A DNA stretch of 64,000 nucleotides. Origin: Fulvimarina endophytica. Lineage in GTDB: Bacteria; Pseudomonadota; Alphaproteobacteria; Rhizobiales; Rhizobiaceae. Positions 38,321-47,134 of this stretch are shown here, in pieces. The notes below the pieces were generated by a model, which did not search any database, was not told the origin of the DNA, and saw only the letters and a program-made list of their open reading frames with translations. The stretch is from the NCBI RefSeq assembly GCF_003403015.1, contig NZ_QURL01000001.1, positions 372,001-436,000 on the forward strand, written 5' to 3'. The translations under genes were made by a program, and so were the position numbers. Position 1 is the stretch's first letter. Every line of letters begins with the position of its first letter.

Positions 38321-39016
38321 ATGAGCATCACACTCTACGAACTCGTCGGGAGCGACGAAACGCGGCCGTTTTCGCCCCACTGCTGGAAGGTGAGAATGGC
38401 GCTTGAACTCAAAGGCTTGTCCTACGAGTGCGAGCCGGTTCGCTTCACGGAAATCCCGACCGTCGCTGATGGTTCGGCGCGGACGCTGCCCGTCCTCAGA
38501 GACGGTTCGCGCCTCATCGTCGACTCGTTCAAGATCGCCGAACATCTGGAGGAGGCCTATCCTGAGCGGCCGACGCTGTTCGGCGACGGAGCGGGACGCG
38601 CCTATGCCCGCTTCATCGAGAAGTGGGTGCTGATGGAGCTTCACCCGCTCATCACGAGAATCGCGGTTCGCGAGATCCACGATCTTCTGGATCTGCCGGA
38701 CCAGAATTATTTCCGGCGTACGAGGGAGATGCGGCTCGGCGCGACACTCGAAGACGTCACCCGCAGCCGGGACGAGGCAAGGCCGAAATTCGCGTCCGCT
38801 TTGCAACCCGTTCGCGCCGTTCTCGACGAACAACCGTTCCTTGGCGGGGCGGAGCCCCGTTTCGTCGATTTCATCCTGTTCGGCGCCCTGCAATGGGTTC
38901 GCCTCGTCTCGACTTTCCCGGTTCTGGCGAAGGACGATGTGGTCGACATCTGGTTCGAGCGATGTCTCGATCTCTACGGCTCTCTTGGCCGATCCTATCC
39001 CGCCTGCGAGGGCTGA
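38321..39016 (+). CDS. Glutathione S-transferase family protein (LigE-like)
   Basis: A 231-aa protein with the GST fold. The N-terminal thioredoxin-like domain contains FSPHCWKVRMALELKGLSYE, the pattern seen in LigE/LigF-type and related proteobacterial GSTs, and a glutathione-binding TLPVLRDGSRLIVDSFKIAE stretch. The C-terminal domain is all-helical with the family DFILFGALQW element. ATG 38321 fits the start of homology. The substrate is unknown and there are no lignin genes nearby. Confidence 0.85.
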   Translation: MSITLYELVGSDETRPFSPHCWKVRMALELKGLSYECEPVRFTEIPTVADGSARTLPVLRDGSRLIVDSFKIAEHLEEAYPERPTLFGDGAGRAYARFIEKWVLMELHPLITRIAVREIHDLLDLPDQNYFRRTREMRLGATLEDVTRSRDEARPKFASALQPVRAVLDEQPFLGGAEPRFVDFILFGALQWVRLVSTFPVLAKDDVVDIWFERCLDLYGSLGRSYPACEG

Positions 39017-39038
39017 CCTCGTCGAAATGCAACCGAGG

Positions 39039-39932
39039 CTAGTCGCCGGTCACGAAGTAGGCGAGTTCTCCGTCCGGCGTGATGCCGAGCCGATAGAAGT
39101 TGTAGGCGCCGAAGTCCGCCATGAACTCGTAATCGCCGGCGGTGACGAGTTCGAAGAGTTCGACCTTCTGCGACGGTGTGAGCGTATCGAGGCGGGTCTG
39201 GGCGAAATAGGGCCAGACATAGATGGTGTCCTCGCTGTCCGGCTCGACTACGATATGACCGGCCTCCAGAACTTCGAGAAGGATCGCCAGGATCTCAATC
39301 CCATCCGGATCTCCCGAAAGACCCTTCAGATGCTCGATGGGGTTTGTGACGCTGCCACCGAAGGACAGGATGGTTTCGTTCTCGCCGGTCTGCAGAAACG
39401 GGCGCAGCTTTTCGATGATACCCGTTCGCGCGACCTCCATGAGCCTCGCCCTGAGGTCTCGCACCGGCTTCGGCAGGCCCTCGTCTCCGTAGAAGATGCG
39501 GGATGTGCGAAGACTGTCTCCGGTCGCAGGAGGTGCCTCGGTATCAGCTCCCCCAGCCGAAGGTGCCGGTTGCGCCGGTTGCGCCGGATCGGTGTCGGTA
39601 GCCGCGGATGGTTGAGATCGGCTGGTCGAGGGGAGGGATGGTTGCGACCCGGCCGCTCCCTCGCTTGCGGGCGCACCTTCCACTGGATTACCGCCCGCTG
39701 CTGGCTCGACCGAAGTTTGCGGCACCGAATCCACCGGCGAACCGGCACCGTCCGGAGTGGCTGGTACCGTCGAAGGCAGGGGCGGGAGAGGGACGGCGAC
39801 GATCCCTTCCCGGATCTCGCCCGATGCCTCGCCATTATCATCGACGATCTGCGAGAGGGCCATCGATGCGGTCGAAGCCGTGAGGCAACCGAAGAGTGCG
39901 GCCACGCGAACGAGTCCGTTCAAATTCGGCAT
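39039..39932 (-). CDS. Secreted protein with Pro/Ser/Ala-rich linker, unknown function
   Basis: A 297-aa exported protein. A signal peptide (residues 1-30, ending near SMALSQ) is followed by about 110 residues of Pro/Ala/Ser/Gly-rich linker. A folded C-terminal domain of ~140 residues begins at RTSRIFYGDEGLPKPVRDLR. That domain is acidic, with tryptophan and tyrosine near TIYVWPYFAQTRLDTL. Its FGAYNFYRLG end segment looks like a structured repeat unit, but I do not recognise a named family. It could be periplasmic or surface attached. Alone on the strand before the 86-aa gene. Confidence 0.7.
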   Translation of the reverse strand: MPNLNGLVRVAALFGCLTASTASMALSQIVDDNGEASGEIREGIVAVPLPPLPSTVPATPDGAGSPVDSVPQTSVEPAAGGNPVEGAPASEGAAGSQPSLPSTSRSQPSAATDTDPAQPAQPAPSAGGADTEAPPATGDSLRTSRIFYGDEGLPKPVRDLRARLMEVARTGIIEKLRPFLQTGENETILSFGGSVTNPIEHLKGLSGDPDGIEILAILLEVLEAGHIVVEPDSEDTIYVWPYFAQTRLDTLTPSQKVELFELVTAGDYEFMADFGAYNFYRLGITPDGELAYFVTGD

Positions 39933-40017
39933 CGTCTTCCTCGTCGAGCGGGACAGGGGAATGGGCTTGGACTCGGTAGAGGATCCGCCGGGCCGGGCCG
40001 GCGCAATCGCAGTCAAA

Positions 40018-40278
40018 CTACTGAAGCGTCGGATTCTGGCGGAACACGCCGAACTCCACCTGGCGCCGCAGGCTCTCCAGAACGTCGAGTGCATGGGTTT
40101 CGCCGTGGAGACGGACGAGCTCGGTCATCGCAGTAGAGAGAGCGGTCTCTGCGAGGATCTCCGATTCGATCCCCTCGCTGATGCCATCGGCCCATGCCTC
40201 GTTGTGATATTCGAGGGCGACCTGCTTCTTCTCGGCCTGAATGATCTCGTCGAGTTCGGTTTTCGGCAGGTCGAGCAT
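40018..40278 (-). CDS. Small hypothetical protein
   Basis: An 86-aa acidic helical protein (MLDLPKTELDEIIQAEKKQV) beginning at ATG 40278, with AAGGGA about eight bases upstream. There is no signal peptide or transmembrane segment. The glutamate-rich amphipathic helices suggest a protein-protein interaction role, but no family is recognised. Coding character is supported by length, ribosome binding site and lack of competing frames of protein-like sequence. Confidence 0.6.
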   Translation of the reverse strand: MLDLPKTELDEIIQAEKKQVALEYHNEAWADGISEGIESEILAETALSTAMTELVRLHGETHALDVLESLRRQVEFGVFRQNPTLQ

Positions 40279-40385
40279 GAAGGCATCCCTTGTTCTCAAT
40301 GCGGATTGCGACGATCCGTTTACGTTTCATTACCACGAAACACGGGATTGTCTGCGTCACCGGTGCAAAGATCATTTACGTTTGA

Positions 40386-40874
40386 TTAATTTCCGTAGCG
40401 CGTCAGCATGTCTCGCGAAAGGGCGACACCCTCTTCCCTGTAACGATTGTGAGCGATCCGAGCTGCCGGGGTGCAGTGGCGATAGGTCGATTCGAACGCC
40501 CTGTAGCCACTGTTGAAGCTCGCGATCATGCGCTTGCGATCGGTCTCGTTCGGCTTCTGAGCCTTGAGAAAGGCGCTCATTTCGTCTCGCCACACATTTG
40601 ATTTGGGATCGGCGCAAAGGGTGCTGAGGAAGTGCATCGACCCCATGACGGTCGAAAGGCGATTGATCGCATTGCTGAACGGGCCCTCGCTGGCCGCCGC
40701 GGGAGCCGCCGCGTCGCTCGCTTCGTCTTCCGCCTGCCCGGCCTTCCCCCCACTCTGCTGCTGCTGCGCGGCCTCCTGCGCCGGAGCCTCGCGCGGGAGG
40801 GCGAAGGAGAGCGGAAGAAGGGCGCAAAGGACGGCGAGCGAGGACGAGCGGCGGAGCGTGATCATGGTCGCCAT
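40386..40874 (-). CDS. TIGR02301 family secreted protein
   Basis: A 162-aa exported protein with a signal peptide (cleaved near EAPAQE), a Gln/Ala-rich linker, and a compact helical domain typical of the alphaproteobacterial TIGR02301 family (RLSTVMGSMHFLSTLC, KRMIASFNSGYRAF). Two cysteines, in FLSTLCAD and RHCTPAAR, may pair in the periplasm. Function is unknown. It lies downstream of a Nudix gene, a pairing often seen in Hyphomicrobiales. The start may instead be ATG 40865. Confidence 0.82.
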   Translation of the reverse strand: MATMITLRRSSSLAVLCALLPLSFALPREAPAQEAAQQQQSGGKAGQAEDEASDAAAPAAASEGPFSNAINRLSTVMGSMHFLSTLCADPKSNVWRDEMSAFLKAQKPNETDRKRMIASFNSGYRAFESTYRHCTPAARIAHNRYREEGVALSRDMLTRYGN

Positions 40875-40942
40875 TTTGGGTCCCGTGCGGACAATTTTAA
40901 GGCCGGCCGCCGCGGGTGCAGCAATGATGCGCTTTCGATGCG

Positions 40943-41365
40943 TCACCGCAACAGTTTCGCGCAGTCGGCGACGATGCGGCCGAGTTCGGGCGTCGTCTCT
41001 CCACTGGCCTCGAGCCCCGCGATCTCGGAACAGGGACGAAAGAGGACACGCGCGGCATCGCTTCCGGCGATGGGCGATGCGTTCTCGGGCAGCTTCCCGG
41101 TGAAGACGCAGATGACGAAATGAAACGCCTCATAGATCGCCTGATGATTCGTAACGAAGCGAAGCTCCGTCTCCTCGACGCGAACGCCGACCTCTTCCAT
41201 GATCTCCCGCGCGGCGGCCGCAGACAGCGTCTCGCCGAAACCGACGCGGCCACCGGGAAGCGATAGCAGACCTTCGAGAGTCTGCCCTTTGCTGCGCTCG
41301 ATCAGGAGCACGTCACCGTCGCGAATGAGAGCGACTGAAACGGCGATTTCGGGCTTCCTGGTCAT
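40943..41365 (-). CDS. Nudix hydrolase
   Basis: A 140-aa Nudix domain protein. The Nudix box is complete and well spaced (GGRVGFGETLSAAAAREI followed by MEEVGV, residues ~39-62), so metal-dependent pyrophosphate hydrolysis is expected. The substrate cannot be derived; ADP-ribose-type or nucleotide substrates are both possible. ATG 41365 starts directly before the first beta strand. It is divergent from the SRAP gene, with 74 bp between the two start codons. Confidence 0.88.
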   Translation of the reverse strand: MTRKPEIAVSVALIRDGDVLLIERSKGQTLEGLLSLPGGRVGFGETLSAAAAREIMEEVGVRVEETELRFVTNHQAIYEAFHFVICVFTGKLPENASPIAGSDAARVLFRPCSEIAGLEASGETTPELGRIVADCAKLLR

Positions 41366-41439
41366 TCTGATGAACCTTGCGTTTCCCGGGTGCGATGGCG
41401 GGCTTGACCCCGCGCGCCCAGCCCTGTTCTGTCGGCCGC

Positions 41440-42204
41440 ATGTGCGGACGCTTCGCCTTACACGCCAAACCCGAACTCGTCGCCGAATTCCTCTCGGCTG
41501 GCGACGTGACGGATTTCCCACCGCGTTACAACATCGCCCCGACGCAGCCGATCCTTCTGGCGATCGGCGACGAGGGTGAGCGCCCGAACGGAAATGCATC
41601 CGGCCGGTCGCTGCAACTCGCCCGCTGGGGCCTCATCCCGTCATGGGTAAAGGATGCGTCCGGGTTCCCCCTTCTCATCAATGCCCGGGGGGAGACGGCT
41701 GCGACCAAGCACTCGTTTCGGTCGGCGATGAAGTACCGACGATGCCTCGTCCCGGCAACCGAGTTCTATGAATGGCGTCGGGAAGGGAAGGGTGCGTCGC
41801 AGCCCTTCCTGTTCAGGCCCGCCGATCGCAGACCGTTCGCTTTCGCAGCCCTGATGGAGACCGCGATCGGGCCCGATGGCGGAGAGTTGGACACGGCGGC
41901 TCTCGTCACAACGGCAGCGAGCGGTGCCGCAAAGACGATCCACGATCGCATGCCGGTGACGGTGGGAGAGCCGGATTTTGAGAGATGGCTGAACTGCCGC
42001 AACTACGGCGTGGCGGATGTCAACGATCTTCTGGAGCGTTCGGATGTGCCGGATTTCGACATCGTACCGATCGGGCCTGCCGTCAATAAGGTGGCCAATA
42101 TGGGCCCGTCCATTCAGGACCCCGTAGAGAGACCGATCGAGGATCGGGACATGCCGGGTGACAGGAACGAGACGCCGCTCGGCGATCAGTTGCGACTGAT
42201 CTGA
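41440..42204 (+). CDS. SOS-response-associated peptidase family protein (SRAP/YedK)
   Basis: A 254-aa protein of the SRAP (HMCES/YedK) family, which forms a stable thiazolidine crosslink with abasic sites in single-stranded DNA. The essential N-terminal Cys2 (MCGRFALH), the N in RYNIAPTQ, the glutamate in ATEFYEWRR and histidine in HDRMPV are all present, so activity is expected. The ATG at 41440 puts cysteine at position 2, which fixes the start. C-terminal ~50 residues are polar and variable. Confidence 0.92.
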   Translation: MCGRFALHAKPELVAEFLSAGDVTDFPPRYNIAPTQPILLAIGDEGERPNGNASGRSLQLARWGLIPSWVKDASGFPLLINARGETAATKHSFRSAMKYRRCLVPATEFYEWRREGKGASQPFLFRPADRRPFAFAALMETAIGPDGGELDTAALVTTAASGAAKTIHDRMPVTVGEPDFERWLNCRNYGVADVNDLLERSDVPDFDIVPIGPAVNKVANMGPSIQDPVERPIEDRDMPGDRNETPLGDQLRLI

Positions 42205-42294
42205 AGGCTGCTTGTCACGGACGGCGTTTCCGAACGCGATATGATGGATGAACGGGGCCGTTTGCCGCGTGCGATCGGCCCCTTTCCTGGGTTG

Positions 42295-42474
42295 TCATTT
42301 GCCTGCGTTCTGGAACTGGGGCAGGGCGGCATGGGACTGGGCCACACGCTTGCCGCCGCAATAACTGGCTGCTGCGAGGATCGCGGCATTGCCGAGCTGG
42401 CGGTAGTTGTCTTCCAGTCGGATCTCGTTCTGGCGATCGGCCTGGGAGCGGAAGTGGATCTCGTTGTGCTTCAT
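42295..42474 (-). CDS. Small histidine/glutamine-rich hypothetical protein
   Basis: A 59-aa basic protein beginning at ATG 42474 (MKHNEIHFRSQADRQNEIR) with a short alanine-rich helix in the middle (LGNAAILAAASYC). It is rich in His, Asn and Gln. The start codon is well placed though the ribosome binding site is weak. It resembles small conserved proteins of Hyphomicrobiales in size and style, but I cannot name the family. It may be genuine; evidence is limited to codon-like composition and lack of any other gene in this 600-bp stretch. Confidence 0.45.
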   Translation of the reverse strand: MKHNEIHFRSQADRQNEIRLEDNYRQLGNAAILAAASYCGGKRVAQSHAALPQFQNAGK

Positions 42475-42804
42475 CGGGTGTTCGTGCCTGGCTGGTTGGA
42501 CGCCTGTCCTAGCCATCCCGCAATTGAGACAGTTTCGAGGCATTCACGCTCTCCACGAACGCTTTGTGACACCGTCCGATCGGCGGACGGATCGATGCCG
42601 GAGAGCCGTGTCCTTCCGGCCACGCTGCGCGCCATGATGGTAAAGAATCGGTTAAGGCGGGGTGGGTCCTTACAGGTCGGTGGGGCCGAGGAATGGACCC
42701 GTCATTTCGCGTTCCGTCGCGATACCGGATTTGAAAATCGCCCGGATTGAGCCTACCCACGCAAAACGCCAATACCGATCTTCGAAGCGACAGGACGTTC
42801 AACC

Positions 42805-44259
42805 ATGGCCGAGGCTTCTCGCGGTCTTCGACTGACCGATACGATGACGCGCCAGAAACGGGACTACACACCTCTGGATTGGCGCGACGACACCATTGCC
42901 GACGCCGACAAGCGCGTGCGGATGTATGTCTGCGGACCCACTGTCTACGATTTCGCCCATATCGGCAATGCGCGGCCGGTCATTGTGTTCGACGTCCTGT
43001 TCCGTCTCCTGCGCCATCTCTATGGCGCCGAGCGGGTGGTCTACGTCCGGAACATCACGGATGTCGACGACAAGATCAACGCACGCGCCGCCCGCGATTT
43101 TCCGGGCCTGCCGCTCAACGAGGCGATCAGGCTGGTGACCGAGAAGACCGCCGACCAGTTCCACGCCGATACGAAGGCGCTTGGCTGCCTTCCGCCGTCG
43201 GTCGAGCCGCGAGCGACGGAGTATGTCGCAGGTCATGCGGACGGGCACGACATGGTGACGATGATCTCGACCCTGATCGGGAAGGGCAACGCCTACGAGG
43301 CGGGTGGCGAGGTTCTGTTCGACGTCACCTCGATGCCGGACTATGGCGGATTGTCGAACCGCAAGCTCGACGAGCAGCAGGCCGGTGCCCGGGTGGCGGT
43401 GGAGCGGCACAAGCGAAATCCGGGCGATTTCGTTCTCTGGAAGCAGTCGAACGAGGGAGAGCCGGGCTGGGACAGTCCGTGGGGCAGGGGCCGCCCAGGC
43501 TGGCACATCGAATGCTCGGTCATGAGCGCGGCCCATCTGGGCGAGATCTTCGACATCCATGGCGGCGGGCTCGATCTGATCTTCCCGCACCACGAAAACG
43601 AGATCGCCCAGTCGCGTTGCGCGCACGGGTCGGACAGGATGGCCGAGATCTGGATGCACAACGGATATGTGCAGGTCGAAGGCCGCAAGATGTCGAAGTC
43701 CGAGGGCAACTTCGTCACCATTCGCGATCTCCTCGAGACCGAGACCTTCGGTGGCCGGACCTGGCCGGGGGACGTTCTGCGGCTTGCGATGCTGATGACC
43801 CACTACCGCGAACCGATCGACTTCTCGGTGAGACGGCTGGAGGAAGCCGAGACGGCGCTGAAGGCCTGGTTGTCCGACACGCGCGACGCCGCCGCGACGC
43901 GGCCGAGCGAGACGCTCGTCGCGGCGCTCTCGGACGATCTGGCGAGCGGAGCCGTGATCGCGGAACTGCATGCGCTTCGCCGATCGGATCCGGCAGCCCT
44001 GCGCGCCGGGCTCGACCTTCTCGGGATCGATCTCGAGCGTTTCGCGGGCGATGTCTCCCGGCAGGAGCAATTTCGTTCGCAGGTCCCGGTCGAGGAGATC
44101 GAGAGACTGGTCGAGGAGCGCCTCGCTCTCATCCGCGCGAAGGAATGGGCCGCCGCGGACGAGATCCGAGACATCCTTTCGCAGAAGGGCATCCAGCTGA
44201 AGGACGGCAAGGATGCGCAGACGGGCGAGCGGATCACGACCTGGGAGACGCGCCACTGA
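42805..44259 (+). CDS. cysS: Cysteinyl-tRNA synthetase
   Basis: A 484-aa class I synthetase. Signature motifs are intact: [17 protein letters not shown] (HIGH), zinc ligands in GWHIECSVM and [11 protein letters not shown], and [11 protein letters not shown] (KMSKS). The N-terminal ~25 residues precede the conserved core and are slightly longer than in E. coli. Length is normal for rhizobia. No apparent T-box or other leader, as expected for an alphaproteobacterium. Confidence 0.96.
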   Translation: MAEASRGLRLTDTMTRQKRDYTPLDWRDDTIADADKRVRMYVCGPTVYDFAHIGNARPVIVFDVLFRLLRHLYGAERVVYVRNITDVDDKINARAARDFPGLPLNEAIRLVTEKTADQFHADTKALGCLPPSVEPRATEYVAGHADGHDMVTMISTLIGKGNAYEAGGEVLFDVTSMPDYGGLSNRKLDEQQAGARVAVERHKRNPGDFVLWKQSNEGEPGWDSPWGRGRPGWHIECSVMSAAHLGEIFDIHGGGLDLIFPHHENEIAQSRCAHGSDRMAEIWMHNGYVQVEGRKMSKSEGNFVTIRDLLETETFGGRTWPGDVLRLAMLMTHYREPIDFSVRRLEEAETALKAWLSDTRDAAATRPSETLVAALSDDLASGAVIAELHALRRSDPAALRAGLDLLGIDLERFAGDVSRQEQFRSQVPVEEIERLVEERLALIRAKEWAAADEIRDILSQKGIQLKDGKDAQTGERITTWETRH

Positions 44260-44474
44260 TCCGTCGGGACGGTTCGGCTGCTGCCGACCCTTCCCCGCGT
44301 TATGATCGATGCGGAAGATCGATGGACACGTCCATTTGACGCATGAGCGCAGATTTCTTGCCCGATCCGTTCGCTGGCGGCAGTGCGCACTATAGTTTCA
44401 TGTCGAAGAGCCGCGCCGAGGTTCTCGGAACCGTGGCTTCGACGAATTCAAATTCCGTTGCGAATCGATAGCTG

Positions 44475-45437
44475 ATGACATCCGACACGACGCGCAAAGC
44501 CTATCCCGCCATCGATCCGTACGAGACCGGCCGACTGCCCGTCGGCGATGGACACGAGCTCTATTACGAGCTCTGCGGGAATCCGAACGGAACGCCGATC
44601 GTCTTCCTGCATGGCGGACCGGGAAGCGGATGCTCGCCGCACCATCGCCGGCTCTTCGATCCGCAGCGCTACCGCATCCTGCTTTTCGACCAGCGAGGCT
44701 GCGGCCGATCGAGCCCCCTCGGCGGCCTCGATGCGAATACGACCTGGCATCTCGTCGAGGACATGGAGAAGCTGCGCCGCGCCCTCGATATCGAACGCTG
44801 GGTGCTCTTCGGCGGATCCTGGGGCGCGACCCTTGCCCTCGCCTATGCCCAGACCCATCCCGAGACCGTTTCCGCGATGATCCTGCGAGGCGTGTTCTCC
44901 GGCCGGCGCGCGGAGCTTTCGTGGTTCTACGAAAAGGGAGCGAACCATCTGTTCCCGGACGAATGGGAGAACCTGACGGCTCTGGTTCCTCAGGCGGAAC
45001 AGGGCGATATCATCGGCGCTTATCGCCGCCGTCTGACCGATCCCGATCGCGCCGTCCGCGCGGCTGCCGCTGCGAGCTGGACGCAATGGGAATCGGCGAC
45101 CGTCGCGATGCGATCGGGGCCGCCACCACAGCCGTCGCGATCCGTGTCCGATGCGACCATCGCCTTCGCGCGCATCGAGAACCATTATTTCCACCACGAC
45201 CTGTGGCTCGAAGACGGGCAGCTTCTCGATCGCGCCGATCGTCTGTCCCGGATTCCCGGCGTCATCGTGCAGGGTCGGTACGACGTCGTCACGCCGGCGA
45301 TCACGTCATGGCAACTTGCGCAGGTCTGGACGCAGGCCGATTATCGCATGGTCGAGGGTGCGGGCCATGCCTTCGCCGAACCCGGAATCCTTCAGGAGCT
45401 GCTTGCGGCGACGGATCGGTTCTCGTCGGCACTCTGA
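44475..45437 (+). CDS. pip: Prolyl aminopeptidase (proline iminopeptidase)
   Basis: A 320-aa alpha/beta hydrolase of peptidase family S33 that releases N-terminal proline. The oxyanion motif FLHGGPGSGCSPHHRRLFDP, the DQRGCGRS stretch, the nucleophile serine in FGGSWGATLALAYAQTH, the aspartate in QGRYDVVTP and the histidine in GAGHAFAEPG form the expected triad. Length is normal. It is followed 18 bp later by the GFA gene. Confidence 0.93.
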   Translation: MTSDTTRKAYPAIDPYETGRLPVGDGHELYYELCGNPNGTPIVFLHGGPGSGCSPHHRRLFDPQRYRILLFDQRGCGRSSPLGGLDANTTWHLVEDMEKLRRALDIERWVLFGGSWGATLALAYAQTHPETVSAMILRGVFSGRRAELSWFYEKGANHLFPDEWENLTALVPQAEQGDIIGAYRRRLTDPDRAVRAAAAASWTQWESATVAMRSGPPPQPSRSVSDATIAFARIENHYFHHDLWLEDGQLLDRADRLSRIPGVIVQGRYDVVTPAITSWQLAQVWTQADYRMVEGAGHAFAEPGILQELLAATDRFSSAL

Positions 45438-45455
45438 AAGGCGAGGCGGACTGCC

Positions 45456-45950
45456 ATGCAGAACGAAACACATATGATGAGTGGCGGATGCCAGTGCGGT
45501 GCCGTGAGGTTTCGTTGCGAACCCGATGTCGCGACCGCGCATATCTGTCATTGCCGGATGTGCCAGAAGGCCGTCGGCAACTTCTATGCGGCCCTCGTGA
45601 AGGTTTTCGACGGCCGTCTCGTCTGGACGAAGGATGAGCCGAGCGAGTTCCAGTCGTCTTCCGCCGCAAGCCGGGGCTTCTGCGCCCGATGCGGAACGCC
45701 TCTCACCTATCGCGCGCCCGACGGCATGTTCCTGCTCATCGGCGCATTCGATGACCCATCCAAGCTTCCTCCCCGACGCCAATACGGGATCGAGGCGCGC
45801 TGCGAATTCGTGCAGACCCTTTCCAGCCTGCCGGCATCCCGGACCAGCGACGACTTTGACGATCAGCCCTTCCTCGCCGATCTCGTCTCCCATCAGCATC
45901 CCGATCATCCGGGTGAGGACGAGCGATCGGATGACGAAGGTTTCCGGTGA
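45456..45950 (+). CDS. GFA family protein (glutathione-dependent formaldehyde-activating type)
   Basis: A 164-aa zinc-binding protein. The cysteine pairs of the GFA/CENP-V domain are seen in order: GGCQCGAVRF, CHCRMCQK and FCARCGTPL. The family includes formaldehyde-glutathione activators, but most paralogues have unknown substrates. It is close behind pip and probably in the same transcript. The C-terminal ~35 residues are acidic and lie outside the domain. Confidence 0.88.
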   Translation: MQNETHMMSGGCQCGAVRFRCEPDVATAHICHCRMCQKAVGNFYAALVKVFDGRLVWTKDEPSEFQSSSAASRGFCARCGTPLTYRAPDGMFLLIGAFDDPSKLPPRRQYGIEARCEFVQTLSSLPASRTSDDFDDQPFLADLVSHQHPDHPGEDERSDDEGFR

Positions 45951-46147
45951 TCGCAGCGATCACAAAAAACAGGACGCCCGAACTCGCGAAGGCTGATAGA
46001 CCGGGGGCAGGGGATACGGACCGGCAGATGCGTTCGCGATCCCATTCGTTTCAAACCTGAGACAAACGACGATCCCGCATAGTCCGTCAAACGACCGTCT
46101 GGTCCGTCATGGCGGTTTCGGGTTTTCGCTTCCGCAAGGCCATGTTC

Positions 46148-47134
46148 ATGCAGCCAGATCCGACCGAAACCCGCCGCGGGCTGCTCCTCGCGATCAGTGC
46201 CTACGGATTGTGGGGCATCGTGCTGCCATTCTACATGAAGGCGCTGGATCACGTCTCGCCCGTGGAGATCGTGGCGCACCGCATCATCTGGGCGCTGCCC
46301 TTCGCGGCCATTCTCCTGATGTATCAGGGGCGCTTCGCCAGGACCGTGCGTTATCTCGCGGACATGCGAACGACGGCCCTGGCACTGCTGACGGCGGCTC
46401 TGATCTCGATCAACTGGGGCGTCTACGTCTACGCCATCGTTGCCGGCCAGACGGTGGATGCGGCGCTCGGCTATTACATCAATCCGCTTCTCAACGTGCT
46501 TCTGGCCGCCCTGGTTCTGAAGGAGCGTCCGAGCCGGCTTCAGGCGATCGCCGTCGGGCTCGCGACGGTCGGCGTTGCGATCATGACGGTGAAGGCCGGA
46601 GGGCTGCCGTGGATCTCGCTCGTCCTCGCCTGCACCTTCGGGTCCTACGGCCTGGTGCGCAAAATGGTGAAGGTCGATGCGAGCGAGGGCTTCTTTCTCG
46701 AAGTCGTTCTCTTGACGCCCTTCGCGGTGGCCGCGCTCTTCATCGTCCCCGTGAGCCATTTCGGCGTCATTCCCTACGAGACCGTGATGCTGATGGGCGC
46801 CGGCCCCCTGACCGCTGTTCCGCTGATCCTCTTTGCGGCCGGAGCGCGGCTTCTGAACTTCGCGACGGTCGGCATCCTGCAATATCTCGTGCCGACCTGC
46901 CTGTTCCTCATCGCCGTCTTCATCTTCGGCGAGCCATTCAGCGTTTGGCAACTGGTCGCTTTCGCCTTCATCTGGACCGCGCTCGGCCTCTACACGGTGA
47001 CGCTTCTGCGGCAGGCGAGGGTGGAGCGCCAGAGGCGACGCCGACGCCAACCCTCCGCCGCGCAGACCTCCGCCCAGATGGACGGTCAGGCCGCAGCGCT
47101 CGATCAGCCCCCGTCGGACCAGGCGATCCGGTAG
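46148..47134 (+). CDS. rarD: RarD/EamA family transporter
   Basis: A ~328-aa membrane protein with about ten transmembrane helices and two EamA repeats. The N-terminal GLLLAISAYGLWGIVLPFY and central INWGVYVYAIVAGQTVDAALGYYINP (residues ~85-110) are diagnostic of RarD, linked to chloramphenicol sensitivity in Pseudomonas but of unknown substrate. ATG 46148 lies eight bases after AAGG; 46142 and 46109 are alternatives. The last 31 bp overlap the end of the convergent GNAT-nitrilase gene. The C-terminal tail is Arg/Gln-rich. Confidence 0.88.
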   Translation: MQPDPTETRRGLLLAISAYGLWGIVLPFYMKALDHVSPVEIVAHRIIWALPFAAILLMYQGRFARTVRYLADMRTTALALLTAALISINWGVYVYAIVAGQTVDAALGYYINPLLNVLLAALVLKERPSRLQAIAVGLATVGVAIMTVKAGGLPWISLVLACTFGSYGLVRKMVKVDASEGFFLEVVLLTPFAVAALFIVPVSHFGVIPYETVMLMGAGPLTAVPLILFAAGARLLNFATVGILQYLVPTCLFLIAVFIFGEPFSVWQLVAFAFIWTALGLYTVTLLRQARVERQRRRRRQPSAAQTSAQMDGQAAALDQPPSDQAIR

